64,000 bases of DNA from positions 1,798,001-1,862,000 of the forward strand of contig JADJXS010000001.1 of NCBI GenBank assembly GCA_016710275.1, given 5' to 3'. The position numbers were made by a program, and so were the translations under genes. The notes below the pieces were generated by a model. It was not told where the DNA came from, ran no database searches, and was given only the letters and a program-made list of their open reading frames with translations. Every line of letters starts with the position of its first letter. Position 1 is the stretch's first letter. Source of the DNA: Phycisphaerales bacterium (lineage in GTDB: Bacteria; Planctomycetota; Phycisphaerae; UBA1845; Fen-1342). Positions 19,948 to 26,724 of this stretch are shown here, piece after piece.

Positions 19948-20699
19948 GGCTCGACTTTGACTGCGGCCCCGACGGCGAACCGCGGCCCGTGACTATCAAT
20001 CTCGCCCCGGACGGCAAGCGCGCCTGGACCGAGTTCTACAACGTCCATGCGAGGGAAACCGCGGCGCTGACCGGCGACCTGGCGGCATGCTGGTCGAAAC
20101 TCGAAGCGGCGGCGGCGCGGCTGGCGCTGGTCGTTCATCTTGTGCGCTGGGCGTCGGACGATCCGAAGGTGCCGAGCGACTCGACGCTGATCGACGGCGA
20201 TTCCGTTCGCGCCGGCGTCAAGCTCGCGCGCTGGTTCGGCCGTGAAGCGAAGCGCGTCTACGCGGCTCTGGCCGAATCGGACGACGATCGGAAGCTCAAG
20301 GGGCTGGTCGCGTGGATTCGGTCGCGCGGCGGCTCGACGACGATTCGCGACCTGCAGCGCGGCGGCCCGCGCGAGTTCCGTGAGGCGACGGCGGCTGGAC
20401 GCGCGCTGTCCGAGCTGGTCGGGCTGGGCGTCGGGCGCTGGGCGACGACGCGACGGGACGGCCCGGGACGGCCGACCGATCGTTTCGAGCTGGCCGACGG
20501 CCCGGAAACCGACCCCCCCCGGCGACAAAATTTAAGTTCCCAGGCAGAAAGTCGAATTGTGTCGCATGTCGCCATTGTCGCCAGCTTCGCGGCACCCCCC
20601 GGACCGGACGACGACGCCCCCCCGCTGGACGTGCTGCAAGATGCGGCCGATGCCGCGCTCGGCGAGCCGGTCTATGACGTGGACGGCGTGGACGATTGA
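19758..20699 (+). CDS. DUF3987 C-terminal part (after frameshift)
   Basis: The family-like sequence starts near 19870 (ARPKVWREADIPAAVDEALD) and continues with RPVTINLAPDGKRAWTEFYN, LAACWSKLEAAAARLALVVH and a helical C-terminal domain ending in RELVGLGVGRW-like text. Upstream codons in this frame are shadow sequence. One extra C in 19861-19865 would join both parts into a protein of about 650 residues, usual for DUF3987 proteins with an N-terminal HTH. The right arm of the 65-bp inverted repeat lies inside this coding sequence (20521-20585), giving it an unusual Ser/Val-rich tail. The stop overlaps an unused TTG of the integrase frame. Confidence 0.68.
   Translation: MRFDLRRDSAAHTCPGDRTGTCRQRPTRAPAAGDAPARPKVWREADIPAAVDEALDQIFRTLLRLDFDCGPDGEPRPVTINLAPDGKRAWTEFYNVHARETAALTGDLAACWSKLEAAAARLALVVHLVRWASDDPKVPSDSTLIDGDSVRAGVKLARWFGREAKRVYAALAESDDDRKLKGLVAWIRSRGGSTTIRDLQRGGPREFREATAAGRALSELVGLGVGRWATTRRDGPGRPTDRFELADGPETDPPRRQNLSSQAESRIVSHVAIVASFAAPPGPDDDAPPLDVLQDAADAALGEPVYDVDGVDD
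20521..20585 (-). repeat. 65-bp inverted repeat, right arm
   Basis: Reverse-complement partner of 17451-17515 with two mismatches. It lies inside the 3' part of the DUF3987 frame and is preceded by an 8-C run (20513-20520). The two arms enclose about 3.1 kb holding the HTH gene and most of the HTH-DUF3987 gene. Confidence 0.85.
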
Positions 20700-20776
20700 C
20701 GAACCCCGATGCACACACTTGCGCGATGCCGCACGTCGCGGTAGGTTGGCGCACTGAAGCGAAAGGATGGTGGAAA

Positions 20777-22408
20777 GTGGCAAGCCTTGCACGGGACGCG
20801 AACGGTGGACGGCGACTGTTGATTGTGATCGACAGCGCGCGGAAAGTGATCCGGTTGGGCGCGATGCCGATCAAGCTCGCCGAGAGTTTCCGCCTGCGCG
20901 TCGAAGCGCTGGCGGCGGCGCGGGCGGCGAATCTGCCGATCGACGCCGATACCGCGGGCTGGTTGCGCCACCTGCCTCGCGAGTTCTACGACAAGCTCGG
21001 GCGGATCGGACTGGTTCAACCGAGGGAAGCTCACGCGGAAGTGACGCTGGGCGAGTTGATTCGGCGATTCGATGAGGCGTCAACGATTCGCGAAAGTACG
21101 CGGGCGGCTCGGAAACAAGGGCTGGATGCGCTGGTCCGCGCGTTCGGCGAGAATCGGCCCGTCAAGGCGATCACCCCGCTCGACGCCGAGCGCTGGCGGC
21201 GTGACATGGCGGACGGCAAGCTCGCGACCGCGACGGCCGCGAAGCGCACGCTTACAGCCCGCAGCTTGTTCAACCGCGCGATCCGCTGGGGAATCATCGG
21301 CGCGAACCCATTCGACGGCGTTCGGGCTGGTCCGCAATCGAACCCCGACCGCGCGAGGTACATCCGCCGCGCGGTGATCGACGACGTGCTCGACGCCTGC
21401 CCCGATTCGGAATGGCGGCTGATCGTCGGGCTGGTTCGGTTTGCGGCGCTGCGATGCCCGTCCGAGCTGGTTGGGCTGACCTGGGCGGACGTGGACTGGT
21501 CGCGCGGGCGGTTGACGGTGCGCTCGCCAAAAACGAGCGGACATGCCGGCCATGCGGTGCGCGCCGTCCCGATTGTGCCTGAGCTGCGGGCGCTGCTGCT
21601 GGACTCGTTCGAGTTGGCCGCGCCCGGCGTCGCGAATGTTGTCCCCCGGCTGGCAAGCGGCCCGAAGAATCTCGGGACGACGTTTCACAAGATCATCCGG
21701 CGGGCTGGACACGAACCCTGGCCGCGGACGTTCCACAATCTGCGCGCATCGTGCCTGATCGACTGGGCGGAAAAGTTCCCGGGTCACGTTGTCGCGAAGT
21801 GGGCGGGTCATTCTCCCCTGATCGGCGCGACGCACTACCTGCAAGCCCGGGACGCACACTTCGAGGCGGCGACGGGCGGCGCAAAAAGCGGCGCAGAATC
21901 CGGCGCACTTGTGGCGCAAAATGCGGCGCAGCACCCGTCCGCACGCCTGCGCACCGAAGTGAACGAATCGACGGAAACCCATGAAAACATGGGGTTTTTG
22001 CACAATCGTGCGGAAGTGTGCGCAGACTTGCAAACCGATCATTGGGCGCGGCTGGATTCGAACCAGCGAAGGCGTAAGCCAACGGGTTTACAGCCCGTCC
22101 CCTTTGGCCACTCGGGCACACGCCCGCTCGTCTCCGAGCAGAGCGGGGGAGAATATCAACCTCGCGCGCCCGTGACAAGCGCATCACGCCCCGGCGCCGC
22201 GGAAGGCGAGCGGCCGGCCGCCGGCGTCACTCACCGTGCCGCTTGCGGGGCACTCGGTTGCCCCCGGACCTCGAGCTGCACGATGCCTCCCACAGGCGGC
22301 GCCGCCCCGGCCGCTCCGGCCGCCCCGTTCGCCATTTGCGCCCCCGTCGCCCTGTGCGTACCGTCCACCGTGCGGCGCTCGCGCTTCGGCACGCTGATCG
22401 GGCGGTAG
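20777..22408 (+). CDS. Tyrosine recombinase/integrase (integrated form, reading through attR and the tRNA)
   Basis: 543 residues in the integrated state. The GTG at 20777 is chosen because AAGGATGG lies seven bases upstream and the protein then begins with a VASLARDANGGRRLLIV-type domain like other planctomycete integrases. A SAM-like core-binding domain (about residues 85-190) is followed by the catalytic domain with Arg226 (AALRCPSEL), Lys252 (SPKTSG), His320 and Arg323 (FHNLRAS), His345 (AGHSPL) and Tyr354 (THYLQ); all catalytic residues are present. The frame runs without a stop through the 24-bp core, antisense through tRNA-Tyr, and over the 3' end of mqnC, giving about 115 residues of host-derived tail. 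In the excised circle it would end at 17232 instead. Confidence 0.85.
   Translation: MASLARDANGGRRLLIVIDSARKVIRLGAMPIKLAESFRLRVEALAAARAANLPIDADTAGWLRHLPREFYDKLGRIGLVQPREAHAEVTLGELIRRFDEASTIRESTRAARKQGLDALVRAFGENRPVKAITPLDAERWRRDMADGKLATATAAKRTLTARSLFNRAIRWGIIGANPFDGVRAGPQSNPDRARYIRRAVIDDVLDACPDSEWRLIVGLVRFAALRCPSELVGLTWADVDWSRGRLTVRSPKTSGHAGHAVRAVPIVPELRALLLDSFELAAPGVANVVPRLASGPKNLGTTFHKIIRRAGHEPWPRTFHNLRASCLIDWAEKFPGHVVAKWAGHSPLIGATHYLQARDAHFEAATGGAKSGAESGALVAQNAAQHPSARLRTEVNESTETHENMGFLHNRAEVCADLQTDHWARLDSNQRRRKPTGLQPVPFGHSGTRPLVSEQSGGEYQPRAPVTSASRPGAAEGERPAAGVTHRAACGALGCPRTSSCTMPPTGGAAPAAPAAPFAICAPVALCVPSTVRRSRFGTLIGR
21886..21910. repeat. 25-bp direct repeat, right copy (candidate arm-type site)
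   Basis: Identical to 17078-17102. It lies in the integrase coding region between the catalytic tyrosine and the right core. A degenerate GCGGCGCA echo follows at about 21923. Confidence 0.55.
22041..22064. repeat. Right attachment site core (attR) within tRNA-Tyr
   Basis: Identical to 17015-17038. It corresponds to the 3' end of the tRNA gene on the minus strand, so integration restores a complete tRNA. Confidence 0.9.
22043..22125 (-). tRNA. tRNA-Tyr (anticodon GTA)
   Basis: 83 nt on the minus strand. The acceptor stem pairs GGGCGTG with CGCGCCC (one G-U) and the discriminator is A; CCA is not encoded. The anticodon loop CTGTAAA carries GTA (22089-22091) on a closed ACGGG/CCCGT stem. A long class II variable arm and a GCTGG-TTCGAAT-CCAGC T-arm follow. 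It is the target of the integrative element, and the integrase frame is transcribed antisense through it. Confidence 0.95.
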
Positions 22409-23568
22409 TATTGATCCCGCTGCTGCGGCCGCCAGCCGGCATCGACGATCAATCGCTGAATCTCGGCCTCATTGAGCCGGTACGTCGCCCCCGCCTGCGA
22501 GACGACGTTCTCCTCCATCATCACGCTGCCCATGTCATTGGCGCCGAAGAACAGCGCCAACTGCCCGATCTTCGGACCCATCGTCACCCAGCTCGATTGC
22601 AGGTTCGGAATGTTGTCGAAGTACAGCCGCGAAATTGCCAGCCACACCAGGTATTCGTGGGCATCGGCCAGCAGCAGGTGACGCCCGTCGTTGCGCGGCC
22701 GGCCGCGTGGCCCGGCATCGCTCTCGACCTCGACCGCCAGCCGCTTCCAGCGTCCCAGCGGCGTATTGTCCGGCTGAAACGGCCAGTGGATAAACGCCGT
22801 GAATCCGCCGTATTCATCCTGCAGATCGCGCAGCAGGCGCATGTGCTCGATCCGCTCCTCGATCGTTTCGATGTGCCCCATCATCATCGTGCAGGACGTC
22901 TTCATTTCCTGGCGATGCGCCTCGCGCATCACCGCCAGCCACTCCTGCGAGCGCGTCTTGCCGATGCTGATCTTGTCCCGGATGCGATCCACCAGGATCT
23001 CGCCGCCGCCGCCGGGGATGGTGGCCAGCCCGGCGTCGCGCAGCCGCTTGATCGTGTCCTCCAGCGTCATGCCGAAGACCTGGTGAAACGCCCAGATTTC
23101 CGGCGGGCTGAAGGCGTGAATGTGGATCGAGGGGTAGCGATCGCGGATGAAGCGCAGCAGGTCGAGATACCACGAGAAGGGCAATCCGTGTCCGTGCGGA
23201 TCGCTCTCATCCGGCACCAGCCCGCCCTGCATCAGAATCTGCGTGCCGCCGATATCGATCAGTTCCTCGATCTTTTCCCCGATCTGATCGAACGACAGGA
23301 TGTACGCCTCCGCGTCGCCCGGGTCGGCCTTGAAATTGCAGAAAATGCACTTGGCGGTGCAGACATTCGAGTAGTTGATATTGCGGTCGATGACATAGGT
23401 GCGATACGGCTCAGGGTGAAGCTCCAGCGTGCGGGCGTGGGCAAGCCGTCCCAGTTCATGAATGCTCAGTTGCTCGTAGGCCTCGATCGCCTCCGCATCG
23501 GTCATCCGCCGAAAGCCGCTCTTCTGCCCCGCAGGCGCGGGCGTCGCCCCGGCCGTCTTCGCACTCAT
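22231..23568 (-). CDS. mqnC: Cyclic dehypoxanthinyl futalosine synthase
   Basis: 445 residues. Radical SAM enzyme of the futalosine menaquinone pathway, converting dehypoxanthine futalosine to its cyclic form. The CxxxCxxC iron-sulfur motif is CTAKCIFC after NINYSNV. MqnC-type blocks GGTQILMQGGLVPDES, HAFSPPEI, AGLATIPGGGGEILVD, CTMMMGHIE and FIHWPFQPDNT follow. The C-terminus has an extra Gly/Ala-rich tail of about 45 residues. The ATG at 23568 has GGAGGAG upstream and overlaps the mqnA stop as ATGA, so the two are coupled. The choice of MqnC over MqnE rests on these blocks. Confidence 0.92.
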   Translation of the reverse strand: MSAKTAGATPAPAGQKSGFRRMTDAEAIEAYEQLSIHELGRLAHARTLELHPEPYRTYVIDRNINYSNVCTAKCIFCNFKADPGDAEAYILSFDQIGEKIEELIDIGGTQILMQGGLVPDESDPHGHGLPFSWYLDLLRFIRDRYPSIHIHAFSPPEIWAFHQVFGMTLEDTIKRLRDAGLATIPGGGGEILVDRIRDKISIGKTRSQEWLAVMREAHRQEMKTSCTMMMGHIETIEERIEHMRLLRDLQDEYGGFTAFIHWPFQPDNTPLGRWKRLAVEVESDAGPRGRPRNDGRHLLLADAHEYLVWLAISRLYFDNIPNLQSSWVTMGPKIGQLALFFGANDMGSVMMEENVVSQAGATYRLNEAEIQRLIVDAGWRPQQRDQYYRPISVPKRERRTVDGTHRATGAQMANGAAGAAGAAPPVGGIVQLEVRGQPSAPQAAR

Positions 23569-24395
23569 CGCACTCCTCCGTCGGCCGCCGCGCCGCTCAC
23601 GCCGGCGCCCGGCCACGTCAACACTCCGTCGGGCGGCACGATGCCCAGTTCTCGGCAGTGCCGCGCAAACAGCTCCGCACCGCGCATCGTTCGATCATCC
23701 AGCCGAAATCGCAGGCAGCGGGTCAGGTAACGAACCGCCGCTGCCGCCGAAAAGCCGTGCCGGCCGGCCTGCTCCTCCGCGATCCGCTCCGCCCGCTCGA
23801 CCCCGCGATCCCGCGCCTCGCTCAGCAGCGCCGCCAGATGCTCCCCATCCTCGGCGGCGGTGCCGGTGATCTGCGTCCAGACGGCGAACACGAACGGCAG
23901 ACCGGTGTGTTGCCGCCAGGCCCCGCCCAGGTCGGTCTCATAGGCGAAGCTGCCGCGCCGCGGGTCCACCACCTTGTCGCCGATCAGCAGCACGGCGTCG
24001 TGCTGATGGGCGCCCTCGATTCCGCCGGTCAGGGGGCGCAATTCAACGTCAATTCCGTACATTTCGCGCCACAGGACGCGCGCCAGCGCCACCGATGTAT
24101 GCGAATCAGCGTCCGTGAAAATTGTGCGAATCCGATGCGGCGGGGTCTGCGAGAACACGCGGACGGTCATCGTCTCGCCGTCACAGGCGATGCAGGCGTC
24201 GGGCAGAATTTCGCAGCGCCCGCGCGCCTGCAGCACGTCCACGATCGGCAGCAGCGCCGCGTCGAACTCGCCGGAGAACAACCGCTCGCCCAGCCGCGAC
24301 GGCACGTCGAACGAGAGCCGCAGGTCCGGGGCGTCGGCAAGCCCCTCGACCAGCGGTCGCGCGTTGAGGTAGGATACGACGCCGATGTGTGTCAC
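23565..24395 (-). CDS. mqnA: Chorismate dehydratase
   Basis: 276 residues. MqnA removes water from chorismate to give 3-enolpyruvylbenzoate, the first step of the futalosine route. Family blocks: IGVVSYLNARPLVEGL at the start, FDAALLPIVDVLQARG, TDADSHTSVALARVLWREMY, DAVLLIGDKVVDP and GLPFVFAVWTQITG. The GTG at 24395 is preceded by GGAG and starts directly at the conserved N-terminus. It is followed by mqnC with a one-base-shift overlap. Confidence 0.92.
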   Translation of the reverse strand: MTHIGVVSYLNARPLVEGLADAPDLRLSFDVPSRLGERLFSGEFDAALLPIVDVLQARGRCEILPDACIACDGETMTVRVFSQTPPHRIRTIFTDADSHTSVALARVLWREMYGIDVELRPLTGGIEGAHQHDAVLLIGDKVVDPRRGSFAYETDLGGAWRQHTGLPFVFAVWTQITGTAAEDGEHLAALLSEARDRGVERAERIAEEQAGRHGFSAAAAVRYLTRCLRFRLDDRTMRGAELFARHCRELGIVPPDGVLTWPGAGVSGAAADGGVR

Positions 24396-24594
24396 GCCCG
24401 CTCCGTATCGGATGCGCGTTGCACCGGATTTCGAGCGGGGGAGTATACCGGCGCTCCCCGTGCGGCTGAGCACGGACGGCGTTTTTGGACCCAACTTTCA
24501 CCCGGATTGAAAGCTGCCCGTCCCCGCCGGCCTGCTACTCGATCGCCGACCCGCAATCGTCTCGCCCTGGCCGACCCGCCCCGGAGGATTCGCA

Positions 24595-26706
24595 ATGATT
24601 CGCTTACTGCTGCCCGTTTTCCTGGTCGCGGTTTTCGTGCGCTGGAGCGGCCCGGCTTCGGGCGCCGAGCGAGACCCGCTTTCGATGCTGCCGCCGGATG
24701 CGCTGATTGTCGCGGAATGGCGTGGTTTGTCGCCGGATGGCGGGATCGTGCGCACCGTGAGCGCCGCCGCCGGGGCGCCCGTGCTGCGCGAGATGATGGG
24801 AATGGAGGCGGATGAGATTGCGGCAGCCGGCCGCCTGATGGAGCGCGTCCTGCGGCATCCGGGGGCGATGAGCTTCCATGCCGAGGGCGACATGCCGGGG
24901 TTGATCCTCGTTGTGAACGCCGGCAATGAGGCGGAGCAGATACTGGAGGCCATCATCGGTCTTCGGAGCGGCGGAAAGCACGAAGACGCACCGAAGGCCA
25001 TGGGCGGTATCGACTGGCACTTCTTTCAGTCCGACGACGGTTCGCCGCGCTTCGCCGCACACCAGGGGCGCTTCGTGTTTGCCACGTCGGAGAAGCACGC
25101 CCAGGCCGCTGCGCAGACGCTGACGAATGCGGCAGCGCCGAACCTGGCTTCCGACGTCGGCCTCAAAGCGGCCGCCGCCGCGGCGCCGAAAACGGAAAGC
25201 GCCTGGCGGATGAGCACATGGGTCAACGTCGGCGGTCTGATCGCTCTGGCGGGCGAGGCGGCCGGCTCAGAGGGCAGCCCATTCCCCGCCGCGGTCGGAG
25301 TGAACGGCCTGCAGTGGGGATATCTACGGATCGACGGCACGCCGCATGGCGACCGCATCTATGCGCGGCTCCAGGCGGAGAAGCTGGAGGGGGCGCTGCG
25401 CGGCATGCTGGCGCAGAAGCCGGTGACGGATGCCAGTGTCGAGTGCATCCCCGCGGATGCGTACTACGCCTACACATTCACTTTCAATTTGCGCGGGCTG
25501 TTCGATGACGTCATGTCTACCGTGGAGGCGATTGATGAGGACGCCCATCAGCAGGCGACGGATGGCCTGACGCTGGTCGGGCAATTCCTCGGGTTTGGTG
25601 TGACCGACCTGCTGGATTGCTTCGGCGACAACTGGACGATGTATGACAGCCCGGCCCACGGCGGACTGTTGTTCACCGGGCACGTGTTGGTTGCCGAAGT
25701 GAAGGACGCCGCGGCGCTACAGGGAATCTTGGCGCGGATGGTGCAGATCAGCGGAGCGGCGGTCGGCGCGTTCACGTCGAGCATTCGCATTGCGGAGCGC
25801 GAGTACACCGCCGACGGCCGAAGCGTGCACTACGTCGCCGTCAGCGGCCTGCCGATTCCGATCGCCCCGGCTTGGACCGTCGTCGGGGATCGCTGCGTTT
25901 TCGCCCTTTTTCCGCAGACCGCGGCCGCCGCGGCGCGACAGGCCGACCCGGCCCTGCGGAAGGGCAGCCTCAAGGACGTGGCGGAGTATCAGCGGCTGCG
26001 CCCGCTGCTGCCGAAGGAGGCCACCGGGCTTTGGTATGTGAACGGCCGCGAGCAGCTTCGGGCCACGCACGGGCTGTGGCAGTTGATCGCGACGGCGCTG
26101 GCGAACATGGCCGGCGGGCGGGAGGGGGCCATGACCATTGAGCAACTGCCCACCTACGCGCAGCGGCAGGCGGCGATGCGCAGCACGCTGGGCGCGTTCA
26201 GTTGCGACGCGAACGGGTGGAGCTACGTGGCCTACGGCGACTCCGCGCCGGGGATGGTGGTCGAAGGCGGAACTCTCACCAACCTGGCGCTGCTGTCGTC
26301 CATATTCGTGCCGTCCCTCTTCACGGCCCGTGAACACGCGAAGGAGGCGGTGAGCATGCAGAATCTGCGAGCGATCGGCGTAGCCTGTCACATGTACGCG
26401 AATGACCACGAGGATCGCTTTCCGCGCGATCTGAATGAGTTGGTGGAGTTTGGCGCGGTGACACGAGGCGGGCTGCGGTCGCCGCGCGATCCGGAGACGA
26501 ATCCGGCGTCTCCGTCATACGTGTACATCTCCGGGCAGAGCCTTTCCGACGATCCGCGGAACATCCTCGCCTATGAGCCGGCGCGCGGCGACGGCCGGGC
26601 GATCGCGCTGTACGTGGATTCGCATGTGGAGATTCTGTCCGCCGCGGAGTTGGAGGTCGAGCTGGATCGGACGCGCGAGCGGATGAAGCGGAAAGTCGCG
26701 CCGTAG
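24595..26706 (+). CDS. Large secreted protein with pilin-like C-terminal segment
   Basis: 703 residues with a signal peptide (about 1-23). The N-terminal 550 residues resemble the loosely conserved DUF3352-like secreted proteins of planctomycetes. Near residue 560 a hydrophobic LALLSSIFVPSLFTAREHAK helix is followed by MQNLRAIGVACHMYANDHED, which matches the region just after the leader in DUF1559/type II pseudopilins. It ends with a VDSHVEILSAAEL strand like the DGH endings. It thus looks like a pilin-like domain embedded in a larger protein. The start has GGAGG eight bases upstream. Its function is unknown. Confidence 0.72.
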   Translation: MIRLLLPVFLVAVFVRWSGPASGAERDPLSMLPPDALIVAEWRGLSPDGGIVRTVSAAAGAPVLREMMGMEADEIAAAGRLMERVLRHPGAMSFHAEGDMPGLILVVNAGNEAEQILEAIIGLRSGGKHEDAPKAMGGIDWHFFQSDDGSPRFAAHQGRFVFATSEKHAQAAAQTLTNAAAPNLASDVGLKAAAAAAPKTESAWRMSTWVNVGGLIALAGEAAGSEGSPFPAAVGVNGLQWGYLRIDGTPHGDRIYARLQAEKLEGALRGMLAQKPVTDASVECIPADAYYAYTFTFNLRGLFDDVMSTVEAIDEDAHQQATDGLTLVGQFLGFGVTDLLDCFGDNWTMYDSPAHGGLLFTGHVLVAEVKDAAALQGILARMVQISGAAVGAFTSSIRIAEREYTADGRSVHYVAVSGLPIPIAPAWTVVGDRCVFALFPQTAAAAARQADPALRKGSLKDVAEYQRLRPLLPKEATGLWYVNGREQLRATHGLWQLIATALANMAGGREGAMTIEQLPTYAQRQAAMRSTLGAFSCDANGWSYVAYGDSAPGMVVEGGTLTNLALLSSIFVPSLFTAREHAKEAVSMQNLRAIGVACHMYANDHEDRFPRDLNELVEFGAVTRGGLRSPRDPETNPASPSYVYISGQSLSDDPRNILAYEPARGDGRAIALYVDSHVEILSAAELEVELDRTRERMKRKVAP

Positions 26707-26724
26707 TGGGCAGCGCTCGGCGGT

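Larger units (their letters stand above)
17015..22064 (+). mobile_element. 5.05-kb integrative element in the 3' end of tRNA-Tyr
   Basis: The element is bounded by a perfect 24-bp direct repeat (17015-17038 and 22041-22064). The right copy is the 3' end of an intact tRNA-Tyr(GTA) on the minus strand; the left copy is the displaced tRNA fragment. Inside lie an HTH protein, an HTH-DUF3987 fusion with one frameshift, and a tyrosine recombinase, all on the plus strand. There are also a 65-bp inverted repeat, a 25-bp direct repeat near each end, and several runs of 7-9 C or G. No capsid, relaxase or partition gene is present. It is best described as a small satellite-like or cryptic integrative element of planctomycetes. 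Confidence 0.88.

Noticed and set aside
22043..22125. Protein motif RLDSNQ in the integrase tail as a functional peptide
   Set aside because: It is the antisense translation of the tRNA T-arm and acceptor, a well-known spurious sequence. It is treated as read-through, not as a domain.
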